Shown here: piece after piece, positions 21,359 through 29,783 of the stretch | How the letters are laid out: each line of letters starts with the position of its first letter | How positions within the stretch are numbered: position 1 is the stretch's first letter | Origin: Kaistella gelatinilytica | GTDB taxonomy: Bacteria > Bacteroidota > Bacteroidia > Flavobacteriales > Weeksellaceae | DNA: 64,000 nt | Direction: 5' to 3' | Assembly: GCF_015679325.1 (NCBI RefSeq) | Contig: NZ_JADPVI010000001.1 | Location: 806,001-870,000, forward strand | Translations under genes and position numbers: made by a program | Notes under the pieces: model-generated | Seen by the model: only the letters and a program-made list of their open reading frames with translations | Databases searched by the model: none | Told to the model about the DNA's origin: nothing

Positions 21359-21374
21359 AATCAAACGTTTGATT
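21359..21374. promoter_or_regulatory. Perfect 16-bp palindrome, candidate TetR operator
   Basis: AATCAAACGTTTGATT is fully self-complementary. It overlaps the -33 element of the promoter read as TTG (21373-21375), 19 bp, TAATTTTG (21395-21402). Its length, perfection and position 50 bp before tetR are those of an autoregulatory TetR operator. Confidence 0.7.
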
Positions 21375-21402
21375 GATTCAGGAAAATAATAGTTTAATTT
21401 TG
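21373..21402 (+). promoter_or_regulatory. Promoter of the tetR-efflux operon
   Basis: A -33 TTG at 21373-21375 and a consensus -7 box TAATTTTG at 21395-21402, spaced 19 bp; transcription would start near 21408, 17 bp before the tetR ATG. Confidence 0.6.
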
Positions 21403-21424
21403 CAACCGCAAAATCATTAAAATC

Positions 21425-22042
21425 ATGATTTCAAAGGAAGAAAATATTTTATTTAACGCTGAAAAGCTCTTTGCTGAAAAGGGTTTCGAAGGAACTTCAA
21501 TTAGAGAAATTTCTAAGGAAGCCAACGTAAATGTTTCTATGATCTCTTATTATTTTGGTTCGAAAGAAAAACTGTTTGAAAAAATTTTTGAGTTTCGGAT
21601 GAATGAAAGTCTGTCTTTTGCCAAAGATGTTATCGCTGATAACAAGATGAATGAATGGGAGAAGTTAATTGTGGTGATCAATCGCTACACCGACCGGGTA
21701 AAAAATCTCAAAACTTTTTACCTCATCATGCAAAGGGAACAGTTGACAAATAAAAATGAACACATCGTAAAGGTTTTGAATGAATCGAAAATGGGATTTC
21801 TGGAGATTTACAAGCAGCTGATCGAATCTGGACTTAAAAATAAGGTTTTTACCAAAAGACCGCGCTTAGAATTTATTCATTCTACAATTTCAGGAACAAT
21901 TTTCAGCGCCTTAAATTCTTTGCCGATTTATAAAAAGTTTTATAAAGGTGACGAAAAATATGAGAATCTTTATTTTGAAGACCTCAACAACCACATCAAA
22001 AACGTTTTAAAATACCTTTTAGGTTATGAAGAAAATAAATAA
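21425..22042 (+). CDS. TetR/AcrR-family transcriptional repressor
   Basis: A 205-residue repressor with an N-terminal helix-turn-helix (GTSIREISKEANVNVSMISYYF, roughly residues 23-44) and an all-helical ligand-binding C-terminal domain. It is the first gene of an efflux operon: its end overlaps the TolC-like gene by 17 bp, and the membrane-fusion and transporter genes follow. It therefore probably represses its own operon by binding the palindrome at 21359-21374 and is released by a drug-like ligand. Confidence 0.93.
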   Translation: MISKEENILFNAEKLFAEKGFEGTSIREISKEANVNVSMISYYFGSKEKLFEKIFEFRMNESLSFAKDVIADNKMNEWEKLIVVINRYTDRVKNLKTFYLIMQREQLTNKNEHIVKVLNESKMGFLEIYKQLIESGLKNKVFTKRPRLEFIHSTISGTIFSALNSLPIYKKFYKGDEKYENLYFEDLNNHIKNVLKYLLGYEENK

Positions 22043-23342
22043 TTCACTTTTTGTAACTGCTTTTCTGATTCTGGGAATGAGCTTAAATGCGCAGGAAAAA
22101 AAATCGATTACTTTGGATGAAGCCGTAATGCTCGGAATTCAGAATTCAAAAAATTTGAAAATCGATGAAGCGAAAATCCAGGAAGCGACTGCCAATTATC
22201 TTGAAGCTAAAAACAACAGACTTCCAAGTTTAAAAGTTTCGGGAACTGCTTTAGCGCTCGCAAATGCAAATGTAGATCTGAAAATTTTGCCACCTTCACC
22301 AAACGGTGGAAGTACGCCAACAGCAAATTCTGCATTTTACGGAAACGTTGCAGCCTCGCTCCCAATCTATGCGGGTGGCAGAATAAAATACGGAATTCAA
22401 TCAGCACAATATTTAATTGAAGCCTCAAAATTGAGCAGTGAAAATAATAAAGTTGCAATTGCATATAATGTTTCACAAGCTTATAACAACCTTTTCAAAG
22501 CGAATCAGGCGATTAAAGTTTTAGAAGAAAATCTTTCGGCATCTCAAAAGAGAGATCAGTCTTTTCAGAAATTAGAAGATAACGGGATCATTGCCAGAAA
22601 TGATAAATTAAAAGCCAATCTGCAAACCTCAAATATCGAATTGCAATTGCTGGATGCAGAGAATAATTACAGCATTGCGAACATCAATATGGATCTGCTA
22701 TTGGGACTTCCGGAAAATACAGAAATTCAAATCGATGAAAATTATATCGCAGAACTTTCTGAAAACCGTCCTGTTTCCTATTATTTAGATCAAGCGACTT
22801 CAAACCGAAAAGATCTGCAGGCGATCGATTATCAAAAAAAAGCCATTGAACTGGGAATTAAATCTGCGAAAGCCGAGAATTTACCGACGATCGCTTTAAC
22901 AGGAGGTTACATTGCAGCCGACGTTCCCAAGATCCTTACCATTTTTAACGCTGCCAATATCGGTATCGGATTACAATACAACATCGATAATCTCTGGAAG
23001 AAAAATTCAGCCTTATTAAAAGCAGAGGCTAAAGAAAAAGAACTTTCGGCGACCACCGATCTACTGGGTGACCAAATCAAGCTGGAAGTAAACAGAGATT
23101 TTCAGAATTCCCAGTTTGCGAAGAAGAAAATTGTGGTTTACGAAAAAGCTGCAGATCAAGCGAATGAAAATTATCGGGTGACTAAAAATAAATTCGATAA
23201 TGGTTTAGCGACCATCACTGAGCTTTTAGATGCGGATGCGGCACAAATTACAGCCAACGTAAATGTTGTCAATGCGAAAGCTGATGCTGCACTTGCCAAT
23301 CGAAAATTACTGCAAACCTCAGGAATTTTAATTTTAAAATAA
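22026..23342 (+). CDS. TolC-family outer-membrane efflux protein
   Basis: A 438-residue outer-membrane channel for tripartite efflux. It has a signal peptide (MKKINNSLFVTAFLILGMSLNAQ), then two structural repeats of long amphipathic helices typical of the family (SITLDEAVMLGIQNSKNLKI; the second around ENYRVTKNKFDNGLATITELL). It overlaps the tetR coding end by 17 bp, so translation is likely coupled. Together with the HlyD/EmrA-like adaptor and the EmrB-like transporter downstream it forms a complete export channel. Confidence 0.93.
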   Translation: MKKINNSLFVTAFLILGMSLNAQEKKSITLDEAVMLGIQNSKNLKIDEAKIQEATANYLEAKNNRLPSLKVSGTALALANANVDLKILPPSPNGGSTPTANSAFYGNVAASLPIYAGGRIKYGIQSAQYLIEASKLSSENNKVAIAYNVSQAYNNLFKANQAIKVLEENLSASQKRDQSFQKLEDNGIIARNDKLKANLQTSNIELQLLDAENNYSIANINMDLLLGLPENTEIQIDENYIAELSENRPVSYYLDQATSNRKDLQAIDYQKKAIELGIKSAKAENLPTIALTGGYIAADVPKILTIFNAANIGIGLQYNIDNLWKKNSALLKAEAKEKELSATTDLLGDQIKLEVNRDFQNSQFAKKKIVVYEKAADQANENYRVTKNKFDNGLATITELLDADAAQITANVNVVNAKADAALANRKLLQTSGILILK

Positions 23343-23391
23343 ACAGCGATTCACGTTGCAAGAAATACAAATAAAAACAGAAAATAATACA

Positions 23392-24510
23392 ATGGACGAT
23401 AATACTACCCCAGAACAGCCGGAACTTTTCCCAGAATCTAAGAAAAAGAAAAGCCCCATTTTTCCTATCATTTTAGCAGCAGTTTTAATTGTTGGTGGAA
23501 TTTTTGGATACCGAACTTATTCTTTTGGCCAAACTCATGAGTCTACAGATGACGCTCAGATCGCTTCGAATATGAGTCCTGTAATTTCGAAAGTTTCAGG
23601 TTATATCACTGAAGTTCATGTGAAAGATAATCAATTTGTTAAAAAAGGAGACACTTTGGTCATCCTAGATAACAGAGATCAAAAAATGGCTTTGGAATCT
23701 GCAAAAGCTGCATTGGGAACAGCAAGAAGTAATATTTCTACCGCAAAAGCCAGTACGAATGCTGCATCTCAAAACATTAATTCTACAAATGCTGCCATCG
23801 CGACTGCAAATGCACAGATTGAAGCGGCCAAAGTAAATGTTTGGAAAACTTCGCAAGATCTAAAAAGATACAGCAATTTGGTAAAAGATCATACCATCAC
23901 GCAACAGCAATATGAAACTGCTTTGGCAGCCAAACAATCTGCTGACCGACAGTTACAGGTTTTAGTTGATCAAAGAAATCAGGTTTCTCAACAAACAGGA
24001 ATTGTGAATTCACAAACTGCAGCAAGTTCCGAGCAGATCGGTGTTGCAAGTTCCGTGTCTAAACAAAGAGAAGTAGATGTTGAAAATGCAAAATTAATGT
24101 TGTCTTACACCATTATTTTGGCGCCGGAAGATGGGTTCGTCTCAAAAGTTTCTACTCAAAAAGGTCAGTTTGTTCAGGCTGGAGCGCAATTATTTAGTTT
24201 GGTAAGAGATAACAGCAACTGGATCATTGCTAATTTCAAAGAAACACAACTTTCTAAAATGGTAGAAGGTCAAAAAGTCGATGTTGAAATTGATGCTTTT
24301 CCGGATCATAAATTCGAAGGTGTTGTAAGTTCTTTTTCTCCGGCGACAGGTTCTACTTTTTCAATTCTTCCTCCAGATAATGCAAGTGGAAATTTTGTGA
24401 AAGTCGTTCAAAGACTTCCCGTAAGAATCGATTTTGTAAAACTCGATCCAAAAATCGCAAAAAAACTTCGTGCAGGAATGAATGTAAAAACAACCGTTAA
24501 TTTAAAATAA
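23392..24510 (+). CDS. HlyD/EmrA-family membrane fusion protein
   Basis: The periplasmic adaptor, 372 residues from the ATG at 23392 (a TTG at 23356 would add 12 residues). One N-terminal membrane helix (IFPIILAAVLIVGGIFGY) is followed by the EmrA signature STDDAQIASNMSPVISKVSGYI, a lipoyl half-motif, a long Ala/Gln/Asn-rich coiled-coil hairpin (~100-210), the second lipoyl half (ILAPEDGFVSKV) and a beta-barrel domain. It bridges the inner-membrane MFS pump to the TolC-like channel. Confidence 0.93.
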   Translation: MDDNTTPEQPELFPESKKKKSPIFPIILAAVLIVGGIFGYRTYSFGQTHESTDDAQIASNMSPVISKVSGYITEVHVKDNQFVKKGDTLVILDNRDQKMALESAKAALGTARSNISTAKASTNAASQNINSTNAAIATANAQIEAAKVNVWKTSQDLKRYSNLVKDHTITQQQYETALAAKQSADRQLQVLVDQRNQVSQQTGIVNSQTAASSEQIGVASSVSKQREVDVENAKLMLSYTIILAPEDGFVSKVSTQKGQFVQAGAQLFSLVRDNSNWIIANFKETQLSKMVEGQKVDVEIDAFPDHKFEGVVSSFSPATGSTFSILPPDNASGNFVKVVQRLPVRIDFVKLDPKIAKKLRAGMNVKTTVNLK

Positions 24511-24596
24511 TGAAGTTCGAGAAAGGATGAAAAATCGATTTTTTCTGACTTTAAAAATTTCTCTTTTAAAAAAAACTTCAAACTTCCAGCAAAAAA

Positions 24597-26177
24597 ATGC
24601 AACAGGATTCATTAGTCGAATACGGCACCAGACGGTTCATCATCACCATTACTGCGATAATGTGTGCGCTTTTAGAAATTGTAGATTCTACCATCGTCAA
24701 TGTGGCTTTGAATGAAATGAAGGGGAATCTGGGTGCGACACTTTCCGAAGTCGGTTGGGTAATTACCGCTTATGCGATCGGGAACGTAATTATTGTTCCG
24801 ATGACAAGCTGGCTTTCTGCACAGTTTGGACGTAGAAATTACTTCGCCGCTTCTATTATTATCTTTACCATTTTCTCTTTTCTCTGTGGAAATGCGACCA
24901 ATATTTGGGAACTCGTATTTTTCCGTTTATGTCAGGGAATTGGTGGTGGAGCACTTTTAGTAACTTCACAAACTATTATTACTGAATCTTATCCGATTGA
25001 AAAACGGAGTATGGCTCAAGCAATTTATGGATTAGGAGTCATTATCGGCCCAACTTTAGGTCCGCCTTTGGGAGGTTATATTGTCGATAATTTTAGCTGG
25101 CCTTATATTTTTTACATCAACATTCCGCTTGGAATTGCTGCAGCAATTATGACTTTACAATTTGTACGAAGTCCGAAATTTGCCGAAAAACGAAAAGCGA
25201 GAGATGTCGACTGGTTCGGAATTCTTTTACTCGCAATTACGGTAGGTTCCCTGCAGTATATTTTGGAACGGGGCCACGAAGAAGACTGGTTTGACAGTAA
25301 ACTTATTATTTTCTTAACTGCGTCAGCAGTCATCGGATTAATTCTTTTCCTTTGGCGTGAACTCACTTATAAATATCCGATTGTGGAACTGCGGGTTTTG
25401 AAAAATGGAAACTTACGACTGGGAACCGCGATGTCTTTTATTCTAGGTTTCGGTCTTTATGGATCCACATTTATTGTTCCGCTTTATACACAAAGTATTT
25501 TAGGTTGGACAGCTTTGCAATCAGGTGCTTTAATGATTCCGGCAGCTTTGACAACCGCGGTCATGATGCCAATTATCGGAAGACTATTAACGAGAGGAGT
25601 TAAGCAGCAGTTATTGGTTGCGTTGGGTTTACTCACCTTCTTCATCTACAGTTTCTGGGGGTATAAAATTATTGGTCCGGACACAGGAAAGAATGATTTC
25701 TTCTGGATGTTGATCGTGCGCGGAATGGGATTAGGATTATTATTTATTCCAATAACTTCTTTGGCTTTAAGTACATTAAAAGGACAGGAAATTGGTCAGG
25801 GTGCGGCTTTTACAGGAATGATGAGACAATTAGGTGGTTCATTTGGGATTGCCGCGATCACTACTTTTATCGCAAATCAAACTTCTATTCACCGGGCAAA
25901 TCTTTCGCAGTATTTAGATGGAAATAGTTTTGATGTACAACAAAGACTCGCCGGATTAAAAGCCAGTTTTATTTCAAAAGGTTTTTCTCCTGATGTAGCT
26001 TTGCAGTCGGCATATAAATTGTTAGATTTCAGCGTTTTGAAACAGGCCTCTGTTTTAGCGTACATGGATGTTTTTCTTTATCTCGGAATCCTATTCTTGA
26101 TCTGTATCCCATTTGTTTTATTCGTGAAAGAACGAAAGGGTAGAGAGCCGATCGATGTGAGCGATGCAATGCATTAA
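24597..26177 (+). CDS. EmrB/QacA-family MFS drug transporter (DHA2, 14 TM)
   Basis: A 526-residue proton-driven multidrug exporter. About 14 hydrophobic helices are visible, with the family motif D1 near helix 1 (LEIVDSTIVNVALNEM), motif A (WLSAQFGRRNY), and motif C in helix 5 (GLGVIIGPTLGPPLGGYI). It is the last gene of the tetR operon, 86 bp after the adaptor, and a bidirectional terminator follows. Drug range is not predictable from the sequence. Confidence 0.94.
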   Translation: MQQDSLVEYGTRRFIITITAIMCALLEIVDSTIVNVALNEMKGNLGATLSEVGWVITAYAIGNVIIVPMTSWLSAQFGRRNYFAASIIIFTIFSFLCGNATNIWELVFFRLCQGIGGGALLVTSQTIITESYPIEKRSMAQAIYGLGVIIGPTLGPPLGGYIVDNFSWPYIFYINIPLGIAAAIMTLQFVRSPKFAEKRKARDVDWFGILLLAITVGSLQYILERGHEEDWFDSKLIIFLTASAVIGLILFLWRELTYKYPIVELRVLKNGNLRLGTAMSFILGFGLYGSTFIVPLYTQSILGWTALQSGALMIPAALTTAVMMPIIGRLLTRGVKQQLLVALGLLTFFIYSFWGYKIIGPDTGKNDFFWMLIVRGMGLGLLFIPITSLALSTLKGQEIGQGAAFTGMMRQLGGSFGIAAITTFIANQTSIHRANLSQYLDGNSFDVQQRLAGLKASFISKGFSPDVALQSAYKLLDFSVLKQASVLAYMDVFLYLGILFLICIPFVLFVKERKGREPIDVSDAMH

Positions 26178-26210
26178 GCATTATTTCAAAAAGAATTTCT
26201 CCAAAAAATC

Positions 26211-26239
26211 AAAGGTCTCAATATTAAATTGAGACCTTT
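26211..26239. terminator. Bidirectional terminator between the efflux and caspase/patatin operons
   Basis: A perfect 12-bp stem (26211-26222 with 26228-26239) around a 5-nt loop, followed by T-rich sequence on plus and preceded by A-rich sequence that serves the minus strand. Confidence 0.92.
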
Positions 26240-26244
26240 TTCTA

Positions 26245-27051
26245 TTATCGAAGTTCTTCGGTGACCATTTTAAAAAGATCGTTCGGCTTATTTGTTGAAC
26301 CTTGCGCTCCTTTATTAAAAGCTTCTACTTTGTGTTTTGCATCGTTGGATCCGGCATAAATAAATAGAGGCGTTCCATTTCCACTTTTTCTAAGCGTTTC
26401 AAGTAAAACATATCCTTCATCGCTTCCTTCTTTTCTTCCCATATCAGAAATTATTGCACCAAATTTTTGATCCTTCAGTATTTGCAAAGCTTCAGAATTT
26501 GAGAGCGCGGAACGAACTGAGAAGCCTTGCGATTCAAAAGCTTTCTGCTCGTTAATATTGTTCGAAGGATTATCATCAACCCACAAAATTTTATTTTTCC
26601 AGTTTTCTAAATTATTCCTTTGAAAAATTGGTGTTTGCGAAACCAGGTCTACTATAGATTCAAGTTGTAACTGATCAGTATTCGCAGTCATATCGCTTTC
26701 GAGTTGAAGATTCTCTGTATTCCTGAAATTACTTTTAGAAGCAGCGGCAGCGAGAGCAGCTACAGTATTCATTTTCATTCTGAAAAAATTATCTTCATTT
26801 TTAAAATCTGACGGACCGTAAATTTTATCCGAGTGTTTTGAAACAAGCCATAAAAATCCAATAAAAACCACGACCGGAAATAGAACTAAAAAGTAAATTA
26901 GTGGATCGATATGATTCTCAATATTTTTACCGAATGTCGTTGCAATGGTTGCAAATCCATAGACCAATACGATAAATAATGCAATAATTCCCAAAGGACT
27001 TTTGGTGAAATCTTTCGCTGAATCGGCGAAGTTTTTATTTTCAACATTCAT
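26245..27051 (-). CDS. Membrane-anchored receiver-like protein (last gene of caspase/patatin operon)
   Basis: A 268-residue protein with two membrane helices (~20-39 and ~50-71), an Ala-rich cytoplasmic linker, and a C-terminal receiver-like domain from ~154. The domain keeps the acidic pair (ILWVDDNP, D159-D160), the possible phospho-acceptor (IISDMGR, D203) and the Lys near the end (TNKPNDLF, K255), but the normal switch Thr/Ser is in a weak context (FIYAGS). The ISDMGR variant belongs to a receiver-like family that I associate with conflict or signalling modules rather than classic response regulators. It has no DNA-binding output. It lies 42 bp after the patatin gene and presumably senses or relays a signal at the membrane. 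Confidence 0.8.
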   Translation of the reverse strand: MNVENKNFADSAKDFTKSPLGIIALFIVLVYGFATIATTFGKNIENHIDPLIYFLVLFPVVVFIGFLWLVSKHSDKIYGPSDFKNEDNFFRMKMNTVAALAAAASKSNFRNTENLQLESDMTANTDQLQLESIVDLVSQTPIFQRNNLENWKNKILWVDDNPSNNINEQKAFESQGFSVRSALSNSEALQILKDQKFGAIISDMGRKEGSDEGYVLLETLRKSGNGTPLFIYAGSNDAKHKVEAFNKGAQGSTNKPNDLFKMVTEELR

Positions 27052-27093
27052 GATACTGTTTTTTACAGAATTCGACCTAAATCGATTAAAAAT

Positions 27094-28674
27094 TTAGCCA
27101 ACATTTGGTTTTGCTTCCTGCTTCAAAATTCCTTTTCCCTTCAGCGCTACCAACATTCTTTCATACTTATAGTTTTCCCAGTCAAATTTTTCCATGAAAT
27201 CTAATCCTGCGCGAAATCCTTTGTTGAAGAGGACAATCTTCTCCTCATCCTGCATAAAAAAATTCAGCCAGTCGCTCGGACTGCAATCTACGTACTGAAT
27301 GCTGTGAGTGCTGTAAAAGGTATATTTCGTTAAAAAAGATTTGTCGTTATAACCTTTCAACGTATCGAAAATTGCACCCAGAAAGCTAAACGGACTTTTC
27401 AAAATATTTTTACTTCCCGGACCTCTCGCTTCACCCAATTCTGCCTGATCGACGAGTCTTACGCCAAACACCGGAATTCTCGGATAAAAAATATCACTTT
27501 CATGAAAAATGTCGATCGGAAAATTAGAGATACTTCCGCCATCAACAAAAACGCCTTCCTTAAAAACATTGGCAGGTTCCGCATTCAGCCAGAATTTCCA
27601 GGCTTGCACGATCGAATCTTTCGCAATATCTATTTTCGTGATCATCGGTTCAAAAAAATAGGGAACAGACATGGAAGCACGGACAAATTTCGCAGGACTT
27701 ATGATGGATAGTTCTGTATTCGTCCAGTAAAGATTCGCCATTTTGGGAAGTTCTACTTTTATCTTTGCATTGATGTCGGTCGCAATGATCGTATAATCTG
27801 CCCGAAGAAGGGTGAAGGGATTTTCTTTATAAATGTCGCTGCTTTGCGCAGATTCCAGAAAAAAATTAAACTTCAGCATATCAATATTTGCCAACTCTTT
27901 CTGATGAATATTGTTGATGTTTTCAATGGCAGTATTGTAATATTCTTCTCCGTTCCCAAAACGGTAGTTCAGATTAAGCTTTCTTCCATTTTGATTGTAT
28001 TCTTCATTAAGATTGCTCACACTTTTAATATTAAAACTGTCAAGCGCACTTTTCAATTTATTTTCGAAAGCATTCCCGGGATTCAGTCCAATATGATTTA
28101 CCTGAAAAAGATGGTAGTAATGAAGGATGACATAAATGAGAAAACTTAAACCGAGGAAAGGAATAAGATAATACCACGGATTTATTTTTAAAAATAAAAT
28201 CAAAAACGGAAAAATAATAATGACAAGAAATAGAAATAAAATCGACAATCCAATTTTTTTCATGTAGTTTTTACTCTTCAGAATTCGGCTTGCCATTTGT
28301 TTCACGATCGATTTACCATCCATAAATTCTTCAAACTTCCATTGAAAAAGGATGTCTTTAATCCGCATGCTTTTATTTTTGGTGCGGTCACCCATTGCTG
28401 CGATTAACATTGTATTGATCGCACCTGCGCTTGTTCCTGCGATTCTTAGAAAACGAATGCCGAAACTTTCGAGCGCATACAGATAGCCGACTAATGCAAC
28501 GCCCCAAACTCCGCCACCTTCCTGCACAAAATTGACGTATTGATTTCCTTCCTGATCCAGAATATCTGAAAACTCTTTCGGCACAATAATTTCGTGAAGC
28601 GCTTTCAGTTTTTCTTTAGATGCTGAATCAAGTTGCTGATCTGCAAGTAATTGTTCTAATGGTTGTTGATTCAT
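27094..28674 (-). CDS. Patatin-like phospholipase with internal membrane hairpin
   Basis: A 526-residue predicted lipid hydrolase. The oxyanion loop EGGGVWG (52-58), the nucleophile elbow GTSAG (Ser82) and the dyad Asp in VDGGSISNFP (Asp378) are all present, so it should be active. Unusually, a hydrophobic stretch of about 45 residues (142-188, two membrane helices) is inserted between the two halves, which would place the enzyme at the inner membrane, its likely substrate. Its ATG overlaps the lipoprotein stop by one base. Lipase effectors of this family kill cells by membrane degradation in several anti-phage systems; that role here is inference. Confidence 0.9.
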   Translation of the reverse strand: MNQQPLEQLLADQQLDSASKEKLKALHEIIVPKEFSDILDQEGNQYVNFVQEGGGVWGVALVGYLYALESFGIRFLRIAGTSAGAINTMLIAAMGDRTKNKSMRIKDILFQWKFEEFMDGKSIVKQMASRILKSKNYMKKIGLSILFLFLVIIIFPFLILFLKINPWYYLIPFLGLSFLIYVILHYYHLFQVNHIGLNPGNAFENKLKSALDSFNIKSVSNLNEEYNQNGRKLNLNYRFGNGEEYYNTAIENINNIHQKELANIDMLKFNFFLESAQSSDIYKENPFTLLRADYTIIATDINAKIKVELPKMANLYWTNTELSIISPAKFVRASMSVPYFFEPMITKIDIAKDSIVQAWKFWLNAEPANVFKEGVFVDGGSISNFPIDIFHESDIFYPRIPVFGVRLVDQAELGEARGPGSKNILKSPFSFLGAIFDTLKGYNDKSFLTKYTFYSTHSIQYVDCSPSDWLNFFMQDEEKIVLFNKGFRAGLDFMEKFDWENYKYERMLVALKGKGILKQEAKPNVG

Positions 28675-29771
28675 TATAATTTAGTTTCAGGTGTTTTTTG
28701 TATCGGCTCTTCGTCCTTTTTAGCCAAATATTTTTTCCTTATTAAATTAAAGAGATAAACCGCTAATGGAATAATTATCAATGATAAGATTTCTTTAAAA
28801 TGAGCATCCAGAAAATTATATATTTTCTCCCAAAATGTTGGGACTGGCTGATCGATACCAATTTTTATTTTGATCTGTCGTTCCGCAAGCTGAACGGTTT
28901 GTCCTGCAGGTGTTTCCGCTTTGATGATTAAAGTAACGGTTCCTACATGTCCGGATTTTGCGATTGCTTTTACTTTCCAGTGCCAGTAATTTCCGTTGGT
29001 AAAATCTAAAATCTGTTCATTCACGTCACCTGCATTTGTGCTTGCTATTCCATCATCAACTTTTGTAATTCTGAAGTCATCGTAATCATAGAATGGTTTA
29101 ATAGACAATTTTTTGAAAGCTTCAATATTTTTGACGATACAAACAATACTGCTGTCATCTGTCTTTGTGAACTCAAGATCTTCTTTTTCAATCGCTTTTA
29201 ATTTTTTTGCAACTTGTTTTCCTTCGCCCTCGATTTTCACAAAAACACGCAGATCACGTTCTTCATTCAGCGGAATTTGCGGGAAATAGGAAAAGCCAAG
29301 CACTGCATTTTTAGGTTTTTCTTCAACGACAGGAGTTTCAACTTTTGGTTCGGGTGAAGTTTCAGTCGGCGGTTCAACAGGTGAAATTGTTTCGTCATTC
29401 TTCTTAATTAATCCGGAAAGGTTCGGATTGATAATTTCTGTATGCTTATTAAGAAGTTCCGGTTTTATTTTATTAAAGGCAACCTGTACCGAATCATGTG
29501 CGGCATTTAATTTGTGCAACATAACTTGTGGAGCAGCTGGATTTACCACGACAGGATTATCAATATTTTCCTGCTTCTTTTCAGTTTGCTTTTCAGGTTG
29601 GATCTGGTCAACATTTACAGTTTGATCCTGTGGAGTCATGTTCATGGTATCCTCTGAGACTGACGTAGTAACATTATCATTAGCGCTTGTCGTTGACGTT
29701 TTACTGTTGCTTTCGGAACAAGAGTTTAGTAAGAATAGAAAAATTAATATATAAATTGGTTTAGTTGTCAT
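28674..29771 (-). CDS. Lipoprotein with C-terminal membrane helix, unknown function
   Basis: A 365-residue protein. The N-terminus MTTKPIYILIFLFLLNSC is a lipoprotein signal with lipidated Cys18. A low-complexity Ser/Thr/Asn/Pro-rich and Val/Glu-rich stalk covers ~20-160, followed by a beta-rich domain (~165-310, with repeated charged strands and one Cys) and a membrane helix at ~325-344 with a basic C-terminal tail (IRKKYLAKKDEE). It is thus anchored at both ends. It sits between the subtilisin and patatin genes, with a 12-bp gap and a 1-bp overlap, so it is part of the same system. I do not recognise the family. Confidence 0.82.
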   Translation of the reverse strand: MTTKPIYILIFLFLLNSCSESNSKTSTTSANDNVTTSVSEDTMNMTPQDQTVNVDQIQPEKQTEKKQENIDNPVVVNPAAPQVMLHKLNAAHDSVQVAFNKIKPELLNKHTEIINPNLSGLIKKNDETISPVEPPTETSPEPKVETPVVEEKPKNAVLGFSYFPQIPLNEERDLRVFVKIEGEGKQVAKKLKAIEKEDLEFTKTDDSSIVCIVKNIEAFKKLSIKPFYDYDDFRITKVDDGIASTNAGDVNEQILDFTNGNYWHWKVKAIAKSGHVGTVTLIIKAETPAGQTVQLAERQIKIKIGIDQPVPTFWEKIYNFLDAHFKEILSLIIIPLAVYLFNLIRKKYLAKKDEEPIQKTPETKL

Positions 29772-29783
29772 GGCTTTAAATAT

